64,000 bases of DNA from Streptomyces syringium (GTDB lineage Bacteria; Actinomycetota; Actinomycetes; Streptomycetales; Streptomycetaceae). Made by a program: the position numbers and the translations under genes. Shown piece after piece: positions 44,734-53,278 of the stretch. The notes below the pieces were generated by a model, which saw nothing but the letters and a program-made list of their open reading frames with translations, searched no databases and had not been told where the DNA came from. Where the stretch lies: positions 4,175,501 to 4,239,500 of the forward strand of contig NZ_JAGIOH010000001.1 in NCBI RefSeq assembly GCF_017876625.1, written 5' to 3'. Position 1 is the first letter of the stretch, and every line of letters begins with the position of its first letter.

Positions 44734-45537
44734 CGATGCTCCAGAGTGTGAAGCCCGCGGCGGCGGGCGCCCGTTTCCGGGCCGCACAGAAGGTTGCACG
44801 GAGGCTGGCGACTTACGCGAGTGAATTATCGAAGGTGCGCCTGCGTCTTGCGGGATCGAGCCGTCTTCCCCCGTCTCGATCCATGACGCCGTGTCCCCCG
44901 GCCATGGTTGCCCCCGTACCCGAAAGCAACCGTAGACGCGGCCTCGCGAGTGCGCAACAACTGTCCGAGAGCACTCGATGTAACCCACCGTTACCTGTCC
45001 GTAATACGTACGGATTTGGCCGCTCCGACTGGAAACATGCCATCGTTGCGGACCTGGCGGAATGGATCAAATGACGTGCGTCACATTAGGGCAAACTTCC
45101 TGCGGATGTTGCTAGGTTGATTTCCCGTCACCGCCGGGCCCCGTCATGGGAGGTGGGCGGTCGAGGGGTCAACTCCGCTTGGACAGTGCCGTGGTACGGG
45201 GGTATGAGGGCCATGTTCACGAGTAGCGAGCAGCGAGAAGTGCGGGGCCGGCGGGTGGGGGAGACGCGCCGGGCCGCGAAGATCATCCGGGTCGTCGAAG
45301 CGGAATGTATGGCTTCCGGTTTCCCCTGGATGTGATCTTCCCATCCATTTGGCCGTGGTCCGTCACTTCACCGGATGGTCGTCTTCCGTGCGTCCGTCCC
45401 ATTCGGCGCCATGGTCGCCGTCGTTAATTTCGTGTGAATTATTTTCTGCGCTGGGAATAGTCGGCCGAAGGTCGGCTCCGCCATTGACATTTTCGGCCTC
45501 GATTCGGCCCGCTGATTCATCCAGGGAGAGTCCTTGT
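44734..45537. promoter_or_regulatory. 800-bp divergent control region of the aryl cluster
   Basis: No supported gene; the 43- and 72-codon frames near 45117-45335 have no similarity or clear site. It contains two adjacent dyads, GTAAC-CCACC-GTTAC (44980-44994) and TCCGTA-ATACG-TACGGA (44998-45014), and a palindrome TGACG-TG-CGTCA (45072-45083). A -10-like TAGGTT lies at 45113-45118. The DNA is distinctly more AT-rich than its surroundings. These are good candidates for pathway-specific regulator sites, though no regulator gene lies in the cluster. Confidence 0.5.
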
Positions 45538-47658
45538 ATGCGTACGCTCATCGTGGACAATTACGACTCGTTCACCTACAACCTTGCCCACTACGTGGCG
45601 CAGGCCACGGGTTACGAACCCGTCGTGGTCACCAACGACGACCCGCTCTGGCGGCCTGAGCACCTGGCGGAGTTCGACAGCGTCATCATCTCCCCGGGGC
45701 CGGGCACCCCCGAGCGGGAGGGGGACTTCGGGATCTGCCACGACATCATCCGTGACTCCGAAGTGCCGCTGCTCGGCGTCTGCCTGGGGCACCAGGGCCT
45801 GGCCCACGTACACGGCGGCACGGTGGAGCGGGCGCCCGAGCCCCGGCACGGCAGGTCCTCTCCGGTGCTGCACGACGGTACGGACCTGTTCGCCGGGCTG
45901 CCCTCGCCGTTCGAGGTGGTGCGCTACCACTCGCTGGCCGTCAGCGCCCTGCCCGACGAGCTGGAGGCGACGGCCTGGACGCCGGACGGCATCCTGATGG
46001 GGCTGCGGCACCGCACCCGCCCGCAGTGGGGCGTGCAGTTCCACCCCGAGTCCATATGCACCGAGCACGGCCATCAACTGCTCGCCAACTTCGCGCAGTT
46101 GTCCGCGCGCCATGGACGCCCGGGGCGCCGCCGTGTCCAGTCGGCCGCGCCCCTGGGTCACACCACCGCGCCCGTCGCCCACGCCCCGGAGGCCGCACCG
46201 GTGTCCGGGCCGCGGCTGCGGGTGCACGCCACCGCGCTGCCCACCCAGTGGGACCCCGAGGTGGCCTACGACCACCTCTTCCGTGCCGCCCCGCACGCCT
46301 ACTGGCTCGACAGCAGCCGCCCCGACGAGCGGCTCGGCCGGTTCTCCGTCATGGGTGATGCCACCGGCCCGCTGGCCGAGGTGGTGCTCGCCGACGTCGG
46401 GAACTGCACCGTGACCCGGCAGAAGTCCGACGGCACCACCGAGGTCCTGAACACCCCGTTCCTGGACTGGCTGGACGCCGATCTGCGCGCACGGCACGTC
46501 GAGGTCCCCGAGCTGCCCTTCGAGTTCGCCCTCGGCTGGGTCGGCTATCTGGGCTACGAGCTGAAGGCCGAGTGCGGCGGCAGGGCCGCCCACGCCTCGC
46601 CCAATCCCGACGGCGCCCTGATCTTCGCCGACCGCGCGGTGGTGTTCGACCACGCCACCTCCACCACCCACCTGCTCGCCCTCGCCCCCGCCGACGACGA
46701 CTCCCAGGCCCGTACCTGGCTGGACGCCACCGCCGAGCGGCTGGGCCGTCTCAAGGGGCTGAGCGCCGATGCCACGGCGGCCGAGCCGGGCGCGTCGCTG
46801 GAGGTGAGCCTGCGCCACGACCGGCGCGCCTACCTCGATCTGATCGGTGCCTGTCACGAGGCGATCAACGCCGGCGAGACGTACGAGGTCTGCCTCACCA
46901 ACATGATCGACGCCGAGGGCTCGATCGACCCCTGGGACAGCTACCGCTTCCTGCGCCGCACGTCCCCGGCGCCCTTCGCCGCGCTGCTGAACTTCGGCGC
47001 GCTGTCCGTGCTGAGCACCTCGCCCGAGCGGTTCCTGCGCATCGACCGGCACAAGGTCGCCGAGTCCAAGCCCATCAAGGGCACCCGCCCGCGCGGCGTC
47101 ACGCCCGCCGAGGACCGGGCCCTGACCGAGGACCTGCGGGCCAGCGAGAAGGACCGCGCCGAGAACCTCATGATCGTCGACCTGGTCCGCAACGACCTCG
47201 GCCGGTGCGCGGAGGTCGGCTCGGTCTCGGTGCACAAGATGTTCGACATCGAGAGCTACGCGACCGTGCACCAGCTCGTCAGCACCGTCCGCGCCCGGCT
47301 CAAGGCCGCCGGTTCGGCGGTGGACTGCGTGCGCAACGCCTTCCCCGGCGGCTCGATGACCGGCGCCCCCAAGATCCGCACCATGCAGATCATCGACGAG
47401 CTGGAGGCGGGCCCGCGTGGCGTCTACTCCGGCGCGATCGGCTACTTCTCCCTCAACGGCGCCGCCGATCTGAGCATCGCCATCCGCACCACCGTCATCA
47501 CCCCCGACCGGGTCCGCTACGGCGTCGGCGGCGCGATCACCGCGCTGTCCGACCCCGAGGAGGAGTACGAGGAGACCGCCGTCAAAGCCACTCCCATCCT
47601 GCGGCTGCTCGGGGCGACCTTCCCCGAGCGCGCCCTCGAGACGCCCGGTCTGCGATGA
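45538..47658 (+). CDS. pabAB: Fused aminodeoxychorismate synthase PabAB
   Basis: 706 residues. The amidotransferase half (1-200) has nucleophile Cys in GVCLGHQGLAH and FHPES. The synthase half (220-700) has SPERFLRI, SKPIKGTRPRG, and FPGGSMTGAPKIRTM. The lysine in PIKGT is the residue that marks PabB (anthranilate synthase has alanine, PIAGT), so the product is 4-amino-4-deoxychorismate. ATG 45538 follows GGGAGAG. First gene of the forward operon; its stop overlaps the lyase start (ATGA). This arrangement is typical of secondary-metabolite PABA supply rather than folate synthesis. Confidence 0.94.
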   Translation: MRTLIVDNYDSFTYNLAHYVAQATGYEPVVVTNDDPLWRPEHLAEFDSVIISPGPGTPEREGDFGICHDIIRDSEVPLLGVCLGHQGLAHVHGGTVERAPEPRHGRSSPVLHDGTDLFAGLPSPFEVVRYHSLAVSALPDELEATAWTPDGILMGLRHRTRPQWGVQFHPESICTEHGHQLLANFAQLSARHGRPGRRRVQSAAPLGHTTAPVAHAPEAAPVSGPRLRVHATALPTQWDPEVAYDHLFRAAPHAYWLDSSRPDERLGRFSVMGDATGPLAEVVLADVGNCTVTRQKSDGTTEVLNTPFLDWLDADLRARHVEVPELPFEFALGWVGYLGYELKAECGGRAAHASPNPDGALIFADRAVVFDHATSTTHLLALAPADDDSQARTWLDATAERLGRLKGLSADATAAEPGASLEVSLRHDRRAYLDLIGACHEAINAGETYEVCLTNMIDAEGSIDPWDSYRFLRRTSPAPFAALLNFGALSVLSTSPERFLRIDRHKVAESKPIKGTRPRGVTPAEDRALTEDLRASEKDRAENLMIVDLVRNDLGRCAEVGSVSVHKMFDIESYATVHQLVSTVRARLKAAGSAVDCVRNAFPGGSMTGAPKIRTMQIIDELEAGPRGVYSGAIGYFSLNGAADLSIAIRTTVITPDRVRYGVGGAITALSDPEEEYEETAVKATPILRLLGATFPERALETPGLR

Positions 47659-48557
47659 CCACGACAGCGACGCCGACCGTATTCGTGGCCGGGCCCTCGG
47701 GGCGGCTGACGGAGGAGAGGACCCCTGTCGCCACCCGGCTGCTGGCCGCCGACTCCTGGCTCGTCCAGGAGGGCGCGGCCCGTGCCGTCGAGGGTCACCG
47801 GCGGCGGTTCGCGGCCGCCTGTGCCGAGGCCGGCGGCCCGCCCGCCGAGCAGGTGGACGCGTTCTGGGAGGCGGCGCTGAGCAGGCTGCCCGCCACGGGG
47901 GAGTGGTTTCCCAGGGCGGAGCTGGTGGCGGACGGAGCCGGGGCACGGCTCCAGTTCCGGCTCCGCCCCGCCCCCGCCCGCACCAGCTCCGTGCAGGTGT
48001 GGGTCTCCGGGCGGAGCGATCAGCGGACGCTGCCCCGCCGCAAGGGCCCCGACCTGGACCACCTCGGCGAGCTGCGGGCCGCCGCGATCGCGGCCGGGGC
48101 GAACGAGGCACTGCTGACCACCCCCTCCGGCCTGGTCCTGGAGGGCGCCACCGCCAATCTCCTGTGGTGGGACGGCGACGCGCTCTGCGCCGTCGATCCC
48201 ACGCTGCGCGTCCTGCCCGGCGTCACCAGCGCCTGGGTGCTGAGGCTGGCCACCGAGCGGGGCATCCCGGTGCGCCTGCGCCGTGCCGTGCCGGCCGACC
48301 TGGCCGGCCGCGAGGCGTGGTTCACCAACGCCCTGCACGGCATCCGCCCGGTCACCGCGTGGGTGGGTTCCGACATCCGGCCCGGCGCGCCTCGGCTGGC
48401 CGCCGCATGGCAGGCGGAGTGGCTGGCCGCGGCGACTCCACTGGCCGCGACTCCGCTGGCCGCGACCGCCCCGCTGTCCGGGGGCACCCCACCGTCCGGG
48501 GCCACCCCACCGTCCGGGGCCGTCCCACAGCCCCGCCTCGATCACCGGAGCGCCTGA
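47655..48557 (+). CDS. pabC: Aminodeoxychorismate lyase-like class IV PLP enzyme
   Basis: 300 residues. Probable PLP lysine K130 in LPRRKGPDLDHL, then NEALLTTPSGLVLEGATANLLWW, the fold-type IV signature with its glutamate, and VLPGVTSAWVLRLA for phosphate binding. It would release pyruvate from aminodeoxychorismate to give p-aminobenzoate. Coupled to pabAB by a four-base overlap. The C-terminal 40 residues are Pro/Ala/Ser-rich repeats encoded by small direct repeats (48430-48530), absent from usual PabC. Confidence 0.85.
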   Translation: MTTTATPTVFVAGPSGRLTEERTPVATRLLAADSWLVQEGAARAVEGHRRRFAAACAEAGGPPAEQVDAFWEAALSRLPATGEWFPRAELVADGAGARLQFRLRPAPARTSSVQVWVSGRSDQRTLPRRKGPDLDHLGELRAAAIAAGANEALLTTPSGLVLEGATANLLWWDGDALCAVDPTLRVLPGVTSAWVLRLATERGIPVRLRRAVPADLAGREAWFTNALHGIRPVTAWVGSDIRPGAPRLAAAWQAEWLAAATPLAATPLAATAPLSGGTPPSGATPPSGAVPQPRLDHRSA

Positions 48558-48558
48558 C

Positions 48559-49014
48559 ATGCCCCTGGACCCGGTCTTCGTCGGCCGCTCCTACCCGCCC
48601 ACCGCGCCGTACGAGGTGAGCCGCGAGAAGATCCGCGAGTTCGCCGAGGCCGTGGGCGACGCCCACCCCGCCTACACCGACCCCGCCGCCGCCCGCGCCC
48701 TCGGCCACGACGACGTGATCGCGCCGCCCACCTTCCCCTTCACCATCGCCCACCGGGCCGCCGACCAAGTGGTCAAGGACCCGGAGCTCGGTCTGGACTA
48801 CAGCCGTGTGGTCCACAGCGACCAGCAGTTCAACTACACCCGTCCGCTGCGGGCGGGCGACCGGGTATCGGTCGTCACCACCGTCGAGTCGGTCCGGTCA
48901 CTGGGCGGCAGCGACACCCTCGGGGTGCGCGGCGATGTGATCGACGCGGACGGGGAGCACGTCGTCACCGTGCGCATGAGGATCGTCGCGCGCGGCGCCG
49001 ACCGGAAACGCTGA
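48559..49014 (+). CDS. MaoC/HadA-like (3R)-hydroxyacyl-ACP dehydratase subunit
   Basis: 151-residue hot-dog fold protein close to mycobacterial HadA in layout (YEVSREKIREFAEAVGDAHPAYTD, VIAPPTFPF, FNYTRPLRAGDRV). The catalytic GDxNPxHxD pattern is altered: tyrosine stands where the histidine should be. HadA-type subunits depend on a HadB partner, and none is visible in the window. ATG 48559 follows CCGGAG, one base after the pabC stop. Confidence 0.8.
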   Translation: MPLDPVFVGRSYPPTAPYEVSREKIREFAEAVGDAHPAYTDPAAARALGHDDVIAPPTFPFTIAHRAADQVVKDPELGLDYSRVVHSDQQFNYTRPLRAGDRVSVVTTVESVRSLGGSDTLGVRGDVIDADGEHVVTVRMRIVARGADRKR

Positions 49015-49070
49015 CGGCGGGCCGGGCCGACGGACATGGCAACTGCCCCACAGGAAACGGATACCGGAAC

Positions 49071-50480
49071 ATGACCGCGTTCACCTTCGTATCGAACCCT
49101 TTCGGCACCCCGTCCACCCCCACCACCCAGGACGGCTGGAACCCCGGCTCCTGGCAGGAACACCCCGCCGCCCAGCAACCCCCATGGCCCGACACCGCCG
49201 CCCTCGATACCGTCATCGATCAGCTCGCCCTCCTCCCGCCGCTGGTCAGCGCGGCGGAGAGTGCCCGGTTACGCGCCGCCCTCGGCGCGGCAGCCCTGGG
49301 CGACGGTTTTCTCCTCCAGGCCGGTGACTGTGCGGAGTCCACCGGCTCCTTCCATGCCGACGCCGTGTACAACAAGGTCAAGGTCATCCTCCAGATGTCC
49401 AGCGTCCTCGCCTTCGGCAGCGGCCTGCCCGTGGTCAAGGTGGGCCGCATCGCCGGCCAGATGGCCAAGCCGCGCTCCAACCCGGTCGAGCCCGTCGACG
49501 GCCCGTCCGGCCCTCTGCTCCTGCCCAGCTACCGCGGCGAGATGGTCAACGGCAGCGCGCCCACGCCCGAGGCGCGCCGCCCCGACCCCGACCGTCTGCT
49601 GTACGCCTACTACCGGTCCGCTTCCAGCTTGAACCTGCTGCGCATGTTCACCGCGGACGGCTTCGCGACGCTGGACGAGGTGCACGCCTGGAACCGCGAG
49701 CACGTGGCAGCGTCCGCCGACCCGCGTCACGCCGCGCTGCTCGACGACATGGACCACGTCCTGCGCTACCTGGCCTCGCGCCCCGGCACCCAGCCCGGTG
49801 CGCCGGAGCAGCAGGGTTTCGACTTCTTCACCTCGCACGAAGCCTTGATCCTTCCCTACGAGCAGGCCCTGACCCGCTGGGACCACAGCGGATCGGCCTG
49901 GCACGACGCCTCGGCCCACATGGCGTGGATCGGCGAACGCACCCGCCAACTGGACGGCGCGCACGTGGAATTCGCCGCCGGTATCGACAACCCGGTCGGC
50001 GTGAAGGTCGGCCCGACCATGGAGCCCGAGGAGCTCCTCGCCCTCTGCCGCCGCCTCGACCCGACCCGCGACCCGGGCCGCCTCACGCTGATCACCCGCA
50101 TGGGCGCGGGCCGCATCCGCGAGGCCCTGCCGCCTCTGGTGCGCGCGGTCCGGGACGCGGGCTACCCGGTGCTGTGGGTCTGCGACCCGATGCACGGCAA
50201 CACGATCGCCGGTTCCGGCGGCCTGAAAACGCGACGTTTCAACGACATCGTCGACGAACTGCGCGGTTTCATCGAGGTCCACCGCCAGGCGGGCACGCAC
50301 CCGGGCGGCGTGCACCTGGAGCTCACCGGCGAGGACGTCACGGAGTGCCTGGGCGGCACCGCGTCGGAGGTCCTGGAGGAAAACCTGTCGGACCGCTACG
50401 AGACGGCTTGCGACCCGCGCCTGAACCGGAGCCAGGCGTTGGAACTGTCGTTCATTGCGGCGGAGTTGTTGCGGAAGTAG
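49071..50480 (+). CDS. Class II 3-deoxy-D-arabino-heptulosonate 7-phosphate synthase
   Basis: 469 residues, plant/actinobacterial class II DAHP synthase. GDCAESTG, VVKVGRIAGQMAKPRS (phosphate binding), GVKVGPTM, WVCDPMHGNT and HLELTGEDVTECLGG are all family blocks. It condenses erythrose-4-phosphate with phosphoenolpyruvate to feed chorismate into PABA. A second pathway-dedicated copy of this primary enzyme is a mark of secondary metabolism. Codon 67 (49269-49271) is TTA, in SARLRAAL. Last gene of the forward operon. Confidence 0.93.
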   Translation: MTAFTFVSNPFGTPSTPTTQDGWNPGSWQEHPAAQQPPWPDTAALDTVIDQLALLPPLVSAAESARLRAALGAAALGDGFLLQAGDCAESTGSFHADAVYNKVKVILQMSSVLAFGSGLPVVKVGRIAGQMAKPRSNPVEPVDGPSGPLLLPSYRGEMVNGSAPTPEARRPDPDRLLYAYYRSASSLNLLRMFTADGFATLDEVHAWNREHVAASADPRHAALLDDMDHVLRYLASRPGTQPGAPEQQGFDFFTSHEALILPYEQALTRWDHSGSAWHDASAHMAWIGERTRQLDGAHVEFAAGIDNPVGVKVGPTMEPEELLALCRRLDPTRDPGRLTLITRMGAGRIREALPPLVRAVRDAGYPVLWVCDPMHGNTIAGSGGLKTRRFNDIVDELRGFIEVHRQAGTHPGGVHLELTGEDVTECLGGTASEVLEENLSDRYETACDPRLNRSQALELSFIAAELLRK

Positions 50481-50498
50481 GTGGACGATGGTTTGACC

Positions 50499-50529
50499 GA
50501 GCCCGGGTCGGTGCGGCTGATCCGGGCTC
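50499..50529 (+). terminator. Terminator after the PABA operon
   Basis: GAGCCCGG and CCGGGCTC arms with a 15-base loop, 19 bases past the DAHP synthase stop. It also faces the reverse-strand pseudogene end and may be bidirectional. Confidence 0.6.
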
Positions 50530-51407
50530 CTAACGGACTGCGCGGACGGCGGCGCGCAGCCGCTCGACCCGGGAGTGGATCTCGGCTTCCGTCGGGCCGG
50601 GCGGTTCGTCGGACAGATCGCCACGGCAGGGGCGGCAGAGGCCGCCCGGCAGGGCCTCCGGGCGGCCCGGGGTGCGGCAGCCGGTGCATTCCATGAGGCG
50701 GCGGGGTGCGGCGGGGGCTGCGGCCTGTGGGGTGCGGACCGGTTCGGGCGGGAGCTTGTCGATCAGCCGTTTACGGGTCAGCGCGCCCGGTGAGTGGACG
50801 ACGTCCGGCAGTCCGGCCGTGAGGATCCGCGCGAAGTCCGACGGCGTCACCCCACGCGCCAGCCACTCGGCGGCCTGGTCCTCCAGGGCAGCGCACTCGG
50901 CGGCCGAGAGGGTCAGGCGGACGTCGGTGCGGCCGAGGGTGGCGAGGGCCTCGTACGCGGCGGAGCGAGCTGCTCGCGCGGTGCGCGCAGGGCGGGGCCG
51001 GTCCTCGTCCGGGTGAACCTCGACCGGTTGGCGCGGTGCCGCCGCTACGGGCGAATCGACGACGTCGTCCGGCGCATCGTTCGGGACGTCGCCCGCCAGG
51101 CGTCACCGCGCGGGGTGCGCGAGAAGTACGTACGGAACACCCACTGCGTACGCCCCTCGCCGACCTGCTCCCGCACCCGCCGCAGGTGCCCCGCCTGCGA
51201 GAGGGCGTTGAGCCCGGACCGTACGGCCTGCTGGCCGTAGGCGGGCAGAGTAGCCGCGAGGGTCTTCGTGTCGATGGCGGCGCCGTCCGGCAATCGGTCG
51301 ATGTGCGAGGCGATGCACGCTTCGCGTTCGGGCAAGTGTGCGAAGTCATCGCGGCGGCGGGGTGCTTGGTCCGGCGCGGAACGTTTGCCGTAACCGGGTG
51401 ATGCCAT
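50530..51407 (-). pseudogene. Frameshifted winged-helix regulator with C-terminal zinc-ribbon-like segment
   Basis: The reverse strand from ATG 51407 encodes a MarR-like winged helix (LPEREACIASHIDRL, QQAVRSGLNALSQAGHLRRV, WVFRTYFSRTPRGDAW) and then loses frame near 51095 and stops at 51045. In another frame, starting right after that point, LAGDVPN..., AAYEALATLGRTDVRLTLS, GVTPSDFARILTAGLPDVV and a CTGCRTPG/CRPC zinc-ribbon-like end continue to 50530. Together they make one Streptomyces-type regulator of about 290 residues. A small deletion or single-base slip explains the break. Sequencing error is possible. Confidence 0.7.
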
Positions 51408-51666
51408 GGCGGGCGGGCGCGGTGCGCCGATAGGGTTGGCGGTAGCCAAGGAGATCCCCTACAGATCTTGATTGGTCAGACCCCCGTCTGGTGTTGCTAG
51501 CACCGGCGGGGGTTGCTTGTTGTGAGGGACGCTACACGGCGACAGCGGCCCGTGGCGACTCGGTCACAAATTGTCATCCATGCGTGCGGGGACGGCAGTT
51601 GGGAGGGTGGTGGGGTATCACCCACCACCCATTCCACAGATAGGGAGCTCGGATCCCGACCCCCGA
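51408..51666. other. Intergenic region between the frameshifted regulator and the DUF397 gene
   Basis: About 260 bases with no supported gene. The part nearest 51460-51500 is slightly AT-richer and may hold the promoter of the reverse-strand regulator. Nothing else recognised. Confidence 0.35.
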
Positions 51667-51690
51667 ATCCCGACGCTCAAGCGTCGGGAT
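51667..51690 (-). terminator. Terminator at the DUF397 stop
   Basis: Perfect 11-base-pair stem (ATCCCGACGCT and complement) with a two-base loop, beginning at the stop codon. Confidence 0.6.
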
Positions 51691-51872
51691 CAGTGACCTG
51701 AGTCGTAAACGACGAACGCCGCCCAGGGGGCGGCGTGGACGGAGAGTTGGGGCCCGTCTGTGTGCTTGGAGTCGCGGACGTGGACGGTGGAGCAACCGGT
51801 GGCGACCTCTATGCAGTCGCCACCAGCGCCGCCGCTGTAGCTGGACTTGAACCACGCCAGCTCGGTGCTCAT
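51690..51872 (-). CDS. DUF397 small regulatory protein
   Basis: 60 residues with the DUF397 pattern: W-K-S-S-Y-S-G (FKSSYSGGAGGDCIEVA), HVRDSK and WAAFV. These proteins pair with Scr1/XRE regulators in Streptomyces and modulate development. ATG 51872 overlaps the XRE gene stop by four bases. Confidence 0.92.
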   Translation of the reverse strand: MSTELAWFKSSYSGGAGGDCIEVATGCSTVHVRDSKHTDGPQLSVHAAPWAAFVVYDSGH

Positions 51873-52678
51873 ATCTCGGCGGCGACCTTTGCGATGAAAC
51901 GCGCCGACTCCTCGGTGTGAAGCGATCGTGCGGCGATCAATGCGTAAGTCTTGGTGACGGCACTGACTCTCTGCGGGTCTGCGTACAAGGTCTTCGTTCG
52001 CTGAGCCTCCTCATAGGCGAGACGCTCGTGCTCGGCTGTCTCCAGTAGGACGAACGAGCCGTTCAGCCCAGGATGGGCCCCCTCTGTCGGCATGACCAGG
52101 ATGGTCACATTGCGCTGCTCGCTCACCTCAAGCAGATGACGCAGCTGACGTTTGTGTGCCGCGCGGTTGTCGAGCGTGTTCCGCACGGCGGATTCGCCGA
52201 TGATGAAGTCGAATGTTTTCGTCGGCATGCCCAGCATCGACTGGCGCTCCTGACGCTCCGCGACCCGCTGCTCAACTGTCTCGTCATCCACGGGGGGCCA
52301 GTGGCAGTTGAACAGTGCCCGCATCGTCTTCTCGGTCTGGAGCAGGCCTGGTATGAGCAGAGGGTGGTACGCGCAGTAGGCGATCGCCTCGGCCTCGTAC
52401 CGCATGTAGTCGTGGACGTAGGAGAGGACTTTCTCCGGCTGCAAGTAGTCGCGCGCCGCAAGCAACAACCCCCGCGCCCCGCACATCTCATCCGCGACCT
52501 CGAGCAGCCTCACCGCCGGCCGCCGCCGACCCTGCTCCATCGACTTCACGCTCTCGTACTCGTACCCCGCTTCCCTACCGAGCTCCTCGCGGCTGATGCC
52601 GGCTTGCGTCCGCCAGAGCTTGATCTGATTTCCGCAGTACCGCCAAGCCGTCGGCGGCTGAGAGGTCTCACCAGTCAT
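51869..52678 (-). CDS. XRE-family regulator, Scr1 type (DUF5753)
   Basis: 269 residues. N-terminal helix-turn-helix (IKLWRTQAGISREELGREAGYEYESVKSMEQGRR) followed by a DUF5753 effector domain (IPGLLQTEKTMRAL, FDFIIGESAVRN, LVMPTEGAHPGLNGSFVLLE). It partners the DUF397 protein encoded immediately downstream. A dyad 30-50 bases upstream is its likely operator. Confidence 0.9.
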   Translation of the reverse strand: MTGETSQPPTAWRYCGNQIKLWRTQAGISREELGREAGYEYESVKSMEQGRRRPAVRLLEVADEMCGARGLLLAARDYLQPEKVLSYVHDYMRYEAEAIAYCAYHPLLIPGLLQTEKTMRALFNCHWPPVDDETVEQRVAERQERQSMLGMPTKTFDFIIGESAVRNTLDNRAAHKRQLRHLLEVSEQRNVTILVMPTEGAHPGLNGSFVLLETAEHERLAYEEAQRTKTLYADPQRVSAVTKTYALIAARSLHTEESARFIAKVAAEI

Positions 52679-52707
52679 TGGTGCCCCGCCCTTCTATGTG
52701 AGCGACC

Positions 52708-52729
52708 AGGTACACAACTGTGAGTACCT
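52708..52729. promoter_or_regulatory. Operator-like dyad upstream of the XRE regulator
   Basis: AGGTAC and GTACCT arms separated by ten bases that themselves contain CACA/TGTG. It lies in the divergent interval between the XRE and ATPase genes. Confidence 0.5.
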
Positions 52730-52828
52730 AAGCCGCTACTGCACGAGGTTATGGCGGGGCCAGGAGGGTTTGAGCCAATACCGCAGAACTCTCCCGCTCC
52801 CGAGTGAGACAGCAAGGACCCCTCACCC

Positions 52829-53278
52829 ATGGCCGTGCCACCGACCGCCCGTACCGTCACACCGAAGGACACCGAATGGCTGTTGCCGCGCACGCCGCGC
52901 AGCGTCGGGCATTCCCGGGTGCTCCTGCGGGAACAGTCCCGTTCGTGGGGGATCCCGGACGAGACGACATGGACGGCTGTGCTGCTGCTCAGTGAGCTGA
53001 TGACGAATGCCTGCGTCCACGCGCGCGTGCCGCCCGGCCGAGTGATCGGTACGCGCTGTGTGCTGCTCGCGGACAGGCTGCGCGTCGAGGTGTCCGACGC
53101 GAGCCGCGACCTGCCGCGTCTGAAGCTCGCTTCGCGGGACGACGAGGCCGGCCGTGGTCTCGTGCTCGTGGCGTCGCTGGCGGATGCTTGGGACGTGCAT
53201 CCCCGGGCTTACGGCATCGGAAAAACCGTGTGGTTCGAACTGGGGGTCTTGCTAGGGAAGGTCAGCGATGCGAACTGA
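52829..53278 (+). CDS. RsbW-like ATP-binding protein
   Basis: 149 residues of the HATPase_c2 anti-sigma kinase type: N-box LLSELMTNACVHA, then EVSDASRDLP and the G-box DEAGRGLVLVASLADAW. Often found beside XRE/DUF397 pairs, as here. It probably binds a regulatory partner; no sigma factor is present in the window. Overlaps the Nudix gene by 11 bases. Confidence 0.85.
   Translation: MAVPPTARTVTPKDTEWLLPRTPRSVGHSRVLLREQSRSWGIPDETTWTAVLLLSELMTNACVHARVPPGRVIGTRCVLLADRLRVEVSDASRDLPRLKLASRDDEAGRGLVLVASLADAWDVHPRAYGIGKTVWFELGVLLGKVSDAN

Noticed and set aside
45117..45335. Small regulatory gene upstream of pabAB
   Set aside because: 72- and 43-codon frames here lack similarity, and their starts are not supported.
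51045..51449. Programmed frameshift in the HTH regulator gene
   Set aside because: No slippery heptamer or downstream structure seen at the junction; a disabling mutation or sequencing error is simpler.
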